From assembly GCF_000306785.1 (NCBI RefSeq), contig NC_017955.1, forward strand, positions 1,736,001-1,800,000: a DNA stretch of 64,000 bases, given 5' to 3'. Shown here in pieces: positions 45,674-53,687 of the stretch (position 1 is its first letter; every line of letters begins with the position of its first letter). Under the pieces are notes generated by a model, which was not told the DNA's origin, searched no databases, and saw nothing but the letters and a program-made list of their open reading frames with translations. The position numbers and the translations under genes were made by a program. This stretch comes from Modestobacter italicus. GTDB taxonomy: Bacteria > Actinomycetota > Actinomycetes > Mycobacteriales > Geodermatophilaceae.

Positions 45674-45764
45674 GACGACTCCTCTTCCAAGCCGGCCCTC
45701 GGCCGGACGGGAGGAGAGTAGGACCAAAGTGTTTCCGATCGGAAACTGTTCTGCCGCTGTCCGG

Positions 45765-46808
45765 TCAGCCGGCCGCCAGCTCGGTGAACGTGAGCCCCTC
45801 GGCCCGGGCCAGCCGGGGCGGGGGAGTGCCGGTCGGCCCGCTGCGGCCGTGGCCGGCGAGTAGCGCGCCGGCCAGCCGGACGCCGTCGTAGAGACCCCGG
45901 GCGTAGGCGCAGACCACCGGAGCGTCCACACCCGCCCGCCGGGCATGCCGCTCCTGCAACGCCAGCTGGCGTTCGTCGGCCGAGGCCGGCGAGGCTGCGA
46001 AGGACGGCATCGTGGCGTAGAGCTCGCCGGTGGCATCTCCACCCAGGGCGTAGAGGCCGTTCTCCTCCAGCGCGCCGGACAGCCGCACCACCCGGCGGTC
46101 CAGGCCGGCCCGGGCGAACTCCCGGTGGAACAGCGCCAGGTCCCGGCCGACCAGGCTGAGCAGGACGGCGTCGGCCCGGCCGCGGACGACGAGGTCGAGC
46201 AGCGGCCCGGGGTCACCGGGGCCGAAGGGCACCAGCGCCTCGCCGACGACCTGCGCACCGAGGCTGGTCAGGGTCGCCCGCGCGGCCCGGTGCACCGCGC
46301 GCGGCCAGACGTAGTCGGTGCCCAGCAGCACCCAGCGGGTCGCCCGCCGGTGGGTGACCAGCCAGGACAGCGCCGCGGCGTGCTGGGTGTGCGGGCCGTG
46401 CCCGGTGCGCCGCACGCCAGGCAGGCTGCGGCCACCCTCGTGCGGCGGGGTGAAAACGTAGGTGCCCCGGCCGGCCCAGGCCCGGGCGAGGGTCCGGTGC
46501 ACGTCGCTGGTGTGGAAGCCGACCAGGCTGTCGAAGACGCCGGCCTCCCGCAGGCCGACCGCCTCGGCGGCGGCGACCTCGGGCGCGCGTCCGGCGTCGA
46601 CGGCGACCAGTTCGACCCGCCGGCCGCCGACCCCGCCGGCCTCGGTGCACTCCTCGGCGGCCAGTGCGGCGAGGTCCAGGGCCGAGGGGGCGGTCATCGC
46701 GAGCGGCCCGGACAGCGGCACGGCCAGCCCGATCCGGACGGCGTCGGGCGCGGGACCGGAGACCAGGACGTCCCACGGGTCCCGCAGCAGAGCCGGCTCG
46801 CCGCGCAC
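45765..46808 (-). CDS. AmiC-like amide-binding regulatory protein
   Basis: About 347 residues with the type I periplasmic-binding fold of AmiC/UrtA: IGLAVPLSGPLAMTAPSALD, AAEECTEAGGVGGRRVELVA, VGFHTSDVHRTLA, TRWVLLGTDYVWPRAVH and RADAVLLSLVGRDLALFHRE. No signal peptide is present, so it is probably a cytoplasmic ligand sensor like Pseudomonas AmiC. GTG at 46808 fits a leaderless start behind CATACT; an ATG at 46832 would overlap the start of the divergent MarR gene. It lies 91 bases upstream of the permease in the amide locus. Confidence 0.85.
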   Translation of the reverse strand: MRGEPALLRDPWDVLVSGPAPDAVRIGLAVPLSGPLAMTAPSALDLAALAAEECTEAGGVGGRRVELVAVDAGRAPEVAAAEAVGLREAGVFDSLVGFHTSDVHRTLARAWAGRGTYVFTPPHEGGRSLPGVRRTGHGPHTQHAAALSWLVTHRRATRWVLLGTDYVWPRAVHRAARATLTSLGAQVVGEALVPFGPGDPGPLLDLVVRGRADAVLLSLVGRDLALFHREFARAGLDRRVVRLSGALEENGLYALGGDATGELYATMPSFAASPASADERQLALQERHARRAGVDAPVVCAYARGLYDGVRLAGALLAGHGRSGPTGTPPPRLARAEGLTFTELAAG

Positions 46809-46815
46809 GGTGTTG

Positions 46816-46823
46816 AGTATGGT
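46816..46823. promoter_or_regulatory. Overlapping divergent -10 boxes of the marR and amiC-like genes
   Basis: On the plus strand TATGGT (46818-46823) lies seven bases before the MarR ATG. On the minus strand the overlapping CATACT (46821-46816) lies seven bases before GTG at 46808. Both match the leaderless -10 spacing seen elsewhere in the window, so the two promoters would exclude each other. Confidence 0.45.
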
Positions 46824-46830
46824 CAGCCGC

Positions 46831-47289
46831 ATGCCGGGGCCGGAGGTGGACACCGCCGCCTCGGTGCGGCCGGACCTGGTCGAACTGCTCACTGCCACCT
46901 CGCGGCGGGTCTCCCGGGCGGTGGCCGCGGCGCTCGCCGAGGACGGCGGCACGCTGGAGGGCTACCGCGTGCTGCGCCTGCTGGCCGCGGCGCCGGGGCG
47001 GACGATGGGCCAGCTGGCGGGCGCGCTGCACCTGCCCGCGCCCACGGCCACCCGGGTGGTCGACGGGCTGGTGGACTCGGCCCTCGCCTACCGGCTGCCC
47101 GATCCCGACGACCGGCGCCGGGTGGTCGTGCACGCCTCGGCGCTCGGCCGCACCCGGCTGGCGCGGTGGGAGGGGCTGGTCTCGGCGCAGGAGGCGGCGC
47201 TGGCCCGGTCGCTGGGTGCCGACCGGGTCGGGGCGCTGCTGGCGGCGCTGGCCGGGTTCGTCGACGAGGCCGGGCCCGCCGACGGCTGA
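46831..47289 (+). CDS. MarR-family regulator of the amide locus
   Basis: 152 residues. The winged helix runs from YRVLRLLAAAPGRTMGQLAG through LPAPTATRVVDGLVDSALAY to the wing PDDRRRVVVHASALGR, with dimerisation helices at both ends. It is divergent from the AmiC-like gene and probably represses the amide operon until an amide signal appears, possibly together with the AmiC-like protein. TATGGT seven bases upstream of the ATG supports this start. Confidence 0.92.
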   Translation: MPGPEVDTAASVRPDLVELLTATSRRVSRAVAAALAEDGGTLEGYRVLRLLAAAPGRTMGQLAGALHLPAPTATRVVDGLVDSALAYRLPDPDDRRRVVVHASALGRTRLARWEGLVSAQEAALARSLGADRVGALLAALAGFVDEAGPADG

Positions 47290-47344
47290 CCTGCTCCGGC
47301 GGGCAGGATGGTTGAGATCATGTGACCCGGGGCACACCTGGGGC

Positions 47345-47599
47345 GTGAGCGCGTACGCCGTCGGTTTCTCCCGTCCCGATCGCCGGTCGTGGGCCCAGCC
47401 GGCCGACCAGGCCACGTCGTGGCACGCGGTCGAGGCGCACCGCCCGGCCGACGAGCTCGACGGCGAGGTCGAGCTGGCCGTTTGCGGGGCGATCGTGCAG
47501 ATCTGGGGCACCCAGAGCTGGGACCGGGTGGGCGCGGGGCGCTCCGCCTGCGCGGAGTGCCGGCAGCGCACCGCCCCGGCCCTCCGCCACGCCGGCTGA
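47345..47599 (+). CDS. Small Cys-containing protein, unknown
   Basis: 84 residues starting GTG at 47345. WHAVEAHRPADELDGEVELA, CGAIVQIWG and the C-terminal CAECRQRTAP suggest a small zinc-binding or thiol protein (one Cys plus a CxxC pair). Codon use is like its neighbours. I do not recognise a named family. Confidence 0.6.
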   Translation: MSAYAVGFSRPDRRSWAQPADQATSWHAVEAHRPADELDGEVELAVCGAIVQIWGTQSWDRVGAGRSACAECRQRTAPALRHAG

Positions 47600-47608
47600 C
47601 CCGGGCGC

Positions 47609-47818
47609 TCAGCAGGCGGTGCCGACCGTCGCGCTCGCGCAGGTGTCCTCGTAGGCGGGCAGGTCGGGGAAGCCCGGCACGGCGGACGTCGTGTCGCGGC
47701 TCAACAGGACGACGGTCAGGGCGACGGCGACCGCCACCAGGAGCATCGCCACGACGAGCGCCATGGCGCGGTGGGCGCCGGCCCAGCCGGCTCCCGGGAC
47801 GTGGGTGATCGCGGACAT
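47609..47818 (-). CDS. Small single-pass membrane protein
   Basis: 69 residues: a short N-terminus, one long hydrophobic helix (about 18-39, ALVVAMLLVAVAVALTVVLL), then a short outside tail with two Cys residues (DTCASATVGTAC) that could form a disulphide. ATG at 47818 has GGAGG upstream on its strand. The function is unknown. Confidence 0.6.
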   Translation of the reverse strand: MSAITHVPGAGWAGAHRAMALVVAMLLVAVAVALTVVLLSRDTTSAVPGFPDLPAYEDTCASATVGTAC

Positions 47819-47922
47819 CGGAGGTCCTTCCCGGCCGCGGGTGCGGCCCGCTGGGGGCTCCCGGTCCGAGCTGACCGGGGCAGCACCAGATTCCGCACCT
47901 CGCCGGCCGCGCGGTATACGCA

Positions 47923-47965
47923 CTCAGGCGTATTCCGGCGGGCGTCGCTCCGGCCTACCGTCGAC
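47923..47965 (+). promoter_or_regulatory. Promoter/operator module of LuxR gene 1
   Basis: CTCAGG at 47923-47928, GTATTCC just after it, and CTACCGTCGAC at 47955-47965 recur with identical 32-base spacing upstream of the second LuxR gene. It is probably a shared -35/-10 or operator unit. Confidence 0.5.
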
Positions 47966-47987
47966 CCCGTCGGTCGGAGGAGGGGTG

Positions 47988-48782
47988 GTGTCGACCAGCG
48001 AGCTGTACGCGGCGGACGTCGAGGCCCTGGTGCGGGTGCTCGACGAGGCGCGCGAGGACGCTGCCGGCGAGGCGATGCCCTGGGCGCTGCTGGACGGACT
48101 GCTGCGGGTCGTCCCGTGCGACTCGGACGTCACCTACCAGCACCACGACCACCAGGCCCGCCGCACGCTCTGCATCCAGACGGCCGGGCTCGACGGGGTG
48201 CACGCCGGGCCCGCGCCGGACGAGGGGGACGGGCCCGACGACCCGTTCTGGCAGTACTGGTGGCAGGGGCCGACCTCGTGGCCACAGCGGACCGGGGACC
48301 TGCGCAGCGTCATCTGCACGCGGGACTTCTACCCGACCGAGCAGGACTGGTTGGCCGATCCGATCAGCGAGACGCTGCCCCAGATCCGGCGCGCGATGCT
48401 GGTGTCACTGCCCGCCGCACCTGGGGAGGCCAGACGAGTCGCCTTCTTGCGAGGGTCAGGTCCGGACTTCACCGAGCGGGAACGGCAGATCGCGATGCTG
48501 CTGCGCCCCCACCTGCAGGAGATCTGGCTGGACGCCGAGCGGCGCCGGGCCGGCGTCCCGCAGCTCACCGCACGGGAATGGGAGGTGCTGGCGCTGGCCG
48601 CGGCCGGGATGCCTTACGCCCGCGTCGCCGAGCGGCTGTTCATTTCCGTGGGCACCGTGCGCAAGCACATGGAGCACGTCCGCGAGCGGCTCGGCGTGCA
48701 CAGCATCCCCGCCGCGGCGGCCAGGGCGATGCCGCACGCCCCGGCACACCTGCGGGTGCCCCGGCCGCGGGTGCCGGGCTGA
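47988..48782 (+). CDS. LuxR-family transcription regulator, tandem copy 1
   Basis: 264 residues. The N-terminal 180 residues form an unrecognised sensor-like domain (ELYAADVEALVRVLDEARED, DVTYQHHDHQARRTL, DDPFWQYWWQGPTSWPQRTG, MLLRPHLQEIWLDAERRRAG). The C-terminus is a LuxR helix-turn-helix (LTAREWEVLALAAAGMPYAR, ISVGTVRKHMEHVRERLGVH). GGAGGAGGGG precedes the GTG. It is a close paralogue of the next gene, colinear along the whole length. There is no receiver Asp, so control is by ligand or expression. Confidence 0.9.
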   Translation: MSTSELYAADVEALVRVLDEAREDAAGEAMPWALLDGLLRVVPCDSDVTYQHHDHQARRTLCIQTAGLDGVHAGPAPDEGDGPDDPFWQYWWQGPTSWPQRTGDLRSVICTRDFYPTEQDWLADPISETLPQIRRAMLVSLPAAPGEARRVAFLRGSGPDFTERERQIAMLLRPHLQEIWLDAERRRAGVPQLTAREWEVLALAAAGMPYARVAERLFISVGTVRKHMEHVRERLGVHSIPAAAARAMPHAPAHLRVPRPRVPG

Positions 48783-48802
48783 CGGGACGGCGGCTCCCCG
48801 GC

Positions 48803-48845
48803 TCAGGGGTGTTCCGCCGCTCCCGCCGCCGCCCTACCGTCGACG
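48803..48845 (+). promoter_or_regulatory. Promoter/operator module of LuxR gene 2
   Basis: CTCAGG at 48803-48808, GTGTTCC, and CTACCGTCGAC at 48835-48845 with the same spacing as upstream of the first copy. Conservation here, while the sequence in between differs, suggests a functional site. Confidence 0.5.
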
Positions 48846-48872
48846 AGGAAGCTCCTGCACCGGGGAGGTGCC

Positions 48873-49718
48873 GTGACAACCAGCGAGCTGTACGCCGCAG
48901 ACGTCAAGGACCTGGTCCAGGTGCTGGAGGACTCGCGGCAGGACGACCCCGGCCCGGCGATGCCGTGGGCGCTGCTGGAGGGTCTGCAGGAGCTGGTGCC
49001 CTGCGACCACGAGGTGAGCTACCAGCACCACGCGCCGCGGGCCCGGCACACCCTGCTCATGCAAGGCGTCGAGCCGGGGGGCGTCCACCTCGGCCTAGAG
49101 CGCCCCGACCCGAGCCCGCCGGACGACCCGTTCTGGCGAGTGTGGTGGGGCTCCTGGTGCTCGTGGCCGCAGCTCACCGGGAACACGCGCAGCGTGATCC
49201 ACACCGGGGACTTCTACGCCACCGACCGGGACTGGCGGGCCGGCCCGCTCGCCGAGCTCGTGCAACCCGTGCGTTGGGGCATGATCGTCTCCCTTCCGGC
49301 GGCCCCCGGCGAGGCCCGTCGGGTGAACTTCATGCGGACCGCCGGTCCGCCGTTCACCGAGCGGGACCGGCAAGTCGCGATGCTGCTGCGGCCGCACCTG
49401 CAGGAGGTATGGCTGGACGCCGAGCGCCGACGCGCTGGCGTCCCGAAGCTGACGCCACGGGAGTGGGAGGTGCTGGCCCTGGCGGCCGGCGGGTTGCCGT
49501 ACGCCGAGATCGCTACGCAGCTGTTCATCTCCGTCGGCACGGTGCGCAAGCACATGGAGCACGTGCGGGAGCGGCTGGGCGTGCACAGCATCCCGGCCGC
49601 CGCGGCCATCGCCCTGCCGCACGCCCCGGCCCACCTCCGGACGCCGCGGGGCCCTAGATCGACTGCGGGGGCTCCCCGGCCGCCTTCTCAACGGGCCGGG
49701 CCGACCGGCGGCCGGTGA
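48873..49718 (+). CDS. LuxR-family transcription regulator, tandem copy 2
   Basis: 281 residues, colinear with the preceding gene (ELYAADVKDLVQVLEDSRQD, VSYQHHAPRARHTLL, DDPFWRVWWGSWCSWPQLTG, LLRPHLQEVWLDAERRRAG, ISVGTVRKHMEHVRERLGVH). The N-terminal domain has diverged much more than the DNA-binding domain, as expected for duplicates that sense different things but bind like sites. A disordered 30-residue tail overlaps the convergent acyl-CoA dehydrogenase gene by 65 bases. GGGGAGG precedes the GTG. Confidence 0.9.
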   Translation: MTTSELYAADVKDLVQVLEDSRQDDPGPAMPWALLEGLQELVPCDHEVSYQHHAPRARHTLLMQGVEPGGVHLGLERPDPSPPDDPFWRVWWGSWCSWPQLTGNTRSVIHTGDFYATDRDWRAGPLAELVQPVRWGMIVSLPAAPGEARRVNFMRTAGPPFTERDRQVAMLLRPHLQEVWLDAERRRAGVPKLTPREWEVLALAAGGLPYAEIATQLFISVGTVRKHMEHVRERLGVHSIPAAAAIALPHAPAHLRTPRGPRSTAGAPRPPSQRAGPTGGR

Positions 49719-50880
49719 TCGCCGAGATGCCGGTGATCTCCCGGCCGACGATGAGCGCCTGCACGTGGTCGGTGCCCTCGAAGGTGTAGATGGCCTCGAT
49801 GTCGGCGTGGTGCCGGGCGATGTGGTGCTCGAGCAGGATGCCGTCGCCACCGAAGAGGTCGCGGGCGTCGGCGACGATGGCCCGGGCCTTCTTGCAGTTG
49901 TTCATCTTGGCCATCGAGGCCATCGCCGCGGTCATCCGGCCCTCGTCGGCCAGCTTCGACAGCCGCCAGGACAGCAGCCGCATGCTGGTGATCTCGGCCA
50001 GCATCCGGGCCAGCTTCTCCTGCACCAGCTGGTAGCCGGCGATCGGCTGGCCGAACTGCTCGCGCTGCAGGGTGTGCTGCAGCGCCAGGTCGTAGGCCGC
50101 CTCGGCGATGCCCAGCGCGCGCCAGGCGACGGTGTACCGGGTGCGGTCCAGCACGACCGAGACGTCCTTGAACGAGTGGCAGTTGGCCAGCTTGTTCTCC
50201 GCCGGGACCCGGACGTCCTCGAGCGTGATCTCGGCCTGCCACACCGCGCGCAGCGCCGTCTTGCCGGTCATCCGGGTCGCCGTCCAGCCGATCGACCCCT
50301 TCGGGACGACGTAGCCGCCGACGTTGCCGTCCTCGCCGCGGGCCCAGATGAGCACCAGGTCGGCGATGGTGCCGTTGCCGATCCACTTCTTCGCGCCGTT
50401 GAGCACGTACTCGTCGCCGTCCCGCCGGGCGGAGGTGGACAGCGCGACGGCGTCCGACCCGTGCTCGGGCTCGGTGAGGCCGAACGCGCCGATCTTCTCC
50501 ATCCGGGCCATCTCCGGCAGCCAGCGCTGGCGCTGCTCCTCGTCACCGAGCAGCGCGATCGACTGCATCGCCAGGAAGCTGTGCACCCCGTAGAAGGTGC
50601 CCAGGCTGCCGTCGGCCCGCGCCCACTCGGCGGCGACCAGACCGGCGGCCACGGCGCTCATGCCGGGGGAGCCGTAGCCCTCCACGGTGCCCCCGGCGAT
50701 GCCGAGCTCGGCCATCTTCGGGATGAGCTCCGCCGGGAACTCGGCCCGCTCCCAGTAGTCGTTGATGATCGGGGTGACCTCGCGCTCGCAGAAGTCGCGG
50801 ACGCGGTCGCGCACCTCGATCTCCGCGGGCTCCAGCAGGTCCTCGAGGGCGTAGAAGTCCGCGGTAGCAGCGTTGCTCAC
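49654..50880 (-). CDS. Acyl-CoA dehydrogenase (glutaryl-CoA dehydrogenase-like)
   Basis: 408-residue FAD enzyme. FAD/substrate motifs are IGAFGLTEPEHGSDAVAL, GAKKWIGNGTIADLVLIWAR, RMLAEITSMRLLSW and DLFGGDGILLEHHIARH, with the catalytic Glu in YTFEGTDHVQALIVGR. The layout matches the glutaryl-CoA/short-chain group. It oxidises an acyl-CoA and passes electrons to electron-transfer flavoprotein. The pathway partner is not in the window. Confidence 0.93.
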   Translation of the reverse strand: MSNAATADFYALEDLLEPAEIEVRDRVRDFCEREVTPIINDYWERAEFPAELIPKMAELGIAGGTVEGYGSPGMSAVAAGLVAAEWARADGSLGTFYGVHSFLAMQSIALLGDEEQRQRWLPEMARMEKIGAFGLTEPEHGSDAVALSTSARRDGDEYVLNGAKKWIGNGTIADLVLIWARGEDGNVGGYVVPKGSIGWTATRMTGKTALRAVWQAEITLEDVRVPAENKLANCHSFKDVSVVLDRTRYTVAWRALGIAEAAYDLALQHTLQREQFGQPIAGYQLVQEKLARMLAEITSMRLLSWRLSKLADEGRMTAAMASMAKMNNCKKARAIVADARDLFGGDGILLEHHIARHHADIEAIYTFEGTDHVQALIVGREITGISAITGRRSARPVEKAAGEPPQSI

Positions 50881-50921
50881 GACCCCGAAGCTACCTGCGG
50901 GTCACCTGCCGCGCCGTGTGC

Positions 50922-51431
50922 TCAGCGCCGCTCGAGCAGGCCCCGGAGCAGGGCGGCCTGCCCAGCGTGCTGCAGGTCGTCGCCGATCACGCTGAGCAGC
51001 CGGACGCCGAGGGTAACCGGCGGGTCCCACCGCTCGTCCACCACCCGGTCGAGGTCCGCCGCCGACAGGGTCCGGAGGAACTCCGCGGTCCGCCGGTGCA
51101 CGTCGGCGTGGTAGTCCACGAGCAGCTGCGGGTCGGTGATGTCGGTCCGGCCGACGTCCGCGCTGGAGAAGCCGTACCCGTGCGCGCTGGGCGGGAAGGG
51201 CAGCGCGAACCGGTCGGCCCAGCCGGCGTCGGTGTAGGCCTGCTCGACCCCGGCCACCTCGGCGACGTGGTCGTCCTGGACCCGGGTCAGGTGCCAGACG
51301 AGCCAGGCGATGGTGTTCGCGTCCGGGTCCAGTCGTACGGTGAGCAGTGCAGGGTCGACCCCGTCGAGGGCTCCTCGGACGGACTCCTCGACGTTGTCGA
51401 AGGCGGTCAGCAACAGGTCCCGGCTCTCCAT
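50922..51431 (-). CDS. DinB-family mycothiol transferase-like protein (DUF664)
   Basis: 169 residues of the four-helix DinB/Mst fold: NTIAWLVWHLTRVQDDHVAE gives the first metal His, HADVHRRTAEFL the second region, and VIGDDLQHAGQAALLRGL the third. The first and third correspond to the His triad of mycothiol S-transferases. It probably conjugates mycothiol to electrophiles, as a glutathione-transferase counterpart in actinobacteria. Confidence 0.9.
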   Translation of the reverse strand: MESRDLLLTAFDNVEESVRGALDGVDPALLTVRLDPDANTIAWLVWHLTRVQDDHVAEVAGVEQAYTDAGWADRFALPFPPSAHGYGFSSADVGRTDITDPQLLVDYHADVHRRTAEFLRTLSAADLDRVVDERWDPPVTLGVRLLSVIGDDLQHAGQAALLRGLLERR

Positions 51432-51597
51432 GCCGGGCCGCTACCCGTCGACCGCACGGCGTCAACCGCCACCCGGTCGTGTGAGCCGCCGGTGTCGCCG
51501 GATGACCGGTGGCGGGTAAGTTGTTGCGCTCAACATGTACCCGAACGTGTACACCGGCGAGCGCATGTCGGGCGGGAACCAGGGCACGGGAGGTGAC

Positions 51598-53541
51598 GTG
51601 GCGTACCGGACAACTGCCAGCGGCCTGGCCCCGCTCGCGGAGAGCGATGCCGACGGGCGGCTGATCGACCGGCTGGTCGACGTCGCCCTCGCGCAGCCGG
51701 AGGTCGTGGCGCTGGCCGACGCCCGGCGGGTGCTCCGCTACGGCGAGCTGCTCGACGCGGCGGAGGTCGTCCGGGCCGCGGTGGCCGGGGCCGCCGAGCC
51801 CGGCGCACCGGTCGCCGTCCTGCGGCGACCCGGGGTCGCCGCCGTCGTCGCCGTGGTGGGTGTGATCGCGGCCGGCCAGCCGGTCCTGGTGCTCGACCCG
51901 ACGACGCCGGTCGCCCGGCTGCGCCACTACGTCGAGGCCGCCGGCGCCGAGGTCTGCGTCGCCGACGCCGAGGGCGCCGAGGTGGCCACCGAGGTCTGCC
52001 CGACCGTGCTGGTGCCCGAGGACGCCGTCCCGCCGGCGCACCCCTGCCCGGAGCAGGCCGCCGCGTCGCTGCGCTCGGCCCCCACCGGGCCGGCCGACCC
52101 GGTGGCGGTCGTCTTCACGTCCGGGTCCACCGGACGCCCCAAGGGCGTGTTCTCCGACTCCCGGGGGCTGCTGCACGACGCGTGGACCAACTCCGTCGCC
52201 ACCGGCTGCTACGCGGCCGGCGACGTGGTGGCCAACCTGCTGCCGCTCGGCTTCGACGCCGGTCTGCGCGGCGCGCTCGCCGGGCTGGTCGTCGGCGCCA
52301 CCCAGCGGCTGTTCGACCCGCGCACCCGGTCGATCACCGAGCTCCCCGGCTGGCTGGACGAGGTGGGCGCCACCGTCTTCCTGGCCAGCCCCGCCATCCT
52401 GCGCGGCCTGGTCTCCACGCTGCCGCCCGGCCGGACGCTGGACACCCTGGCCATGGTCACCATGGCCGGGGAGACCGTGCACGGCAGCGAGCTCGCGGCG
52501 ATCCGCTCGGTCGTCGGCCCGGCGTGCGAGATCCGCAACCGCTACGGCTCCACCGAGACCGGGCTCATCGCCGAGTTCATCCTCCGCCCGGAGGACCCCG
52601 CCCCCAGCGGGGCGACCCCGGTCGGCTGGCCCGTCGCCGGGCTCCGGCTGCAGGTCCAGGGCGCCGACGGTGCGCTGCACGACCAGGGCACCGGCCGGCT
52701 CGTCGTCTCCTCGAGGTGGCTGTCCCGCGGCTACTGGGGCGAGCGGGAGCTCACCGACGCGGTCTACACCGACGGGGTCGACGGCGTCCGGTCGTACCTG
52801 ACCAGCGACACCGCGACGATCGCCGAGGACGGGTGCATGCGCCTGCTCGGCCGGACCGACCACAGCGTCAAGGTCCGCGGGCACCTGGTCGAGCCCGGGG
52901 AGATCGACGCGGTCCTCTTCGCGCACCCCGACATCACCGAGGCGGTGGTCGTGGGGGTCGCGGCGCCCACGACCGGCCGGGTGCACCTGGTCGCCTACGT
53001 GGTGCCGGCGACGCCGCGGCTCGACGCGGCCACCGTCCGGCGGGTGGTGGGGGAGGCGCTGCCCACCTTCATGATCCCGCAGGAGGTCGTCCTGCTGCCC
53101 GCGCTGCCGCGCACCGAGCGGGGCAAGCTGGACCGCGCCGCGCTGCCGCCGGCGCCCGGGCTGGCCCTGTCGGCGACCACCCCGCGGTCGGACTGGGAGC
53201 GCGTGGTCTCCGGCCTGGTCGCGCGGGTGCTCGAGCTGGACACCGTCGGCATGGACGACGACTTCTTCGAGCTCGGCGGTGACTCGCTGGCCGCCGAGGC
53301 GCTGCTGGCGGCCCTCGCCGAGGAGCTGGGCGTGCCGGGCCGGGAGCTGTCGGCGGAGCTGCTCATGGAGCACCCCACGGTCAAGGACTTCGCCGCCGCC
53401 GTGGACCGCCGCCGCAGCGAGCTCCCGCCGCCGGCGAGCCAGCGCGCGCGGCCGGACGCGCCCGTCGCGCTGGCGTTCGTGGCCGGGGCCGGCGTGATGG
53501 CGCTGGTCCAGGCCGTGGTCCGGCGGCTGCGGACCCGCTGA
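51598..53541 (+). CDS. Stand-alone adenylation-carrier didomain protein (NRPS-like) with hydrophobic tail
   Basis: 647 residues. The adenylation domain (about 15-510) shows VAVVFTSGSTGRPKGVFSDS (A3), RNRYGSTETGLIAEF (A5), GRTDHSVKVRGHLVEPGEID (A8) and the catalytic Lys in LPRTERGKLDRAAL (A10). A carrier domain (about 535-610) has DDDFFELGGDSLAAEALL with the phosphopantetheine Ser. The end (ALAFVAGAGVMALVQAVV) may be a membrane helix. No condensation, reductase or thioesterase domain is present or adjacent. GTG at 51598 has GGGAGG seven bases upstream; ATGs at 51535 and 51565 are alternatives. The substrate is not predictable by eye. Confidence 0.88.
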   Translation: MAYRTTASGLAPLAESDADGRLIDRLVDVALAQPEVVALADARRVLRYGELLDAAEVVRAAVAGAAEPGAPVAVLRRPGVAAVVAVVGVIAAGQPVLVLDPTTPVARLRHYVEAAGAEVCVADAEGAEVATEVCPTVLVPEDAVPPAHPCPEQAAASLRSAPTGPADPVAVVFTSGSTGRPKGVFSDSRGLLHDAWTNSVATGCYAAGDVVANLLPLGFDAGLRGALAGLVVGATQRLFDPRTRSITELPGWLDEVGATVFLASPAILRGLVSTLPPGRTLDTLAMVTMAGETVHGSELAAIRSVVGPACEIRNRYGSTETGLIAEFILRPEDPAPSGATPVGWPVAGLRLQVQGADGALHDQGTGRLVVSSRWLSRGYWGERELTDAVYTDGVDGVRSYLTSDTATIAEDGCMRLLGRTDHSVKVRGHLVEPGEIDAVLFAHPDITEAVVVGVAAPTTGRVHLVAYVVPATPRLDAATVRRVVGEALPTFMIPQEVVLLPALPRTERGKLDRAALPPAPGLALSATTPRSDWERVVSGLVARVLELDTVGMDDDFFELGGDSLAAEALLAALAEELGVPGRELSAELLMEHPTVKDFAAAVDRRRSELPPPASQRARPDAPVALAFVAGAGVMALVQAVVRRLRTR

Positions 53542-53547
53542 CCCCGG

Positions 53548-53661
53548 TCAGTCCGTCCCGCCGTCGTCGCTGGCCGCCTCGAGCTCCTCGACCTGCTCGG
53601 GGGTGGCCTGCTCGAGCGCGATGTCGCGGGGCTGCGGCTCGTCGTCCGTCGGTGTCGTCAC
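53548..53661 (-). CDS. Very small acidic protein (37 residues)
   Basis: Starts GTG at 53661 and reads TTPTDDEPQPRDIALEQATP then EQVEELEAASDDGGTD: strongly acidic, probably helical in the middle. Convergent with the didomain gene, whose stop is seven bases away, and lying just downstream of the kinase gene in the same direction. The ribosome binding site is weak, so confidence is modest. Confidence 0.45.
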   Translation of the reverse strand: MTTPTDDEPQPRDIALEQATPEQVEELEAASDDGGTD

Positions 53662-53687
53662 GGGTCCAGCCTGCCGCACCCGGCGGG

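Noticed and set aside
47318-47590. Minus-strand small frame opposite the Cys-containing protein
   Set aside because: The plus-strand frame has more protein-like composition; the minus one is Arg/Pro/Gly-rich shadow sequence.
51535-53541. Biosynthetic gene cluster around the adenylation-carrier gene
   Set aside because: Neighbours (mycothiol enzyme, kinase, channel, acyl-CoA dehydrogenase) do not form a pathway, and no condensation or thioesterase domain is present.
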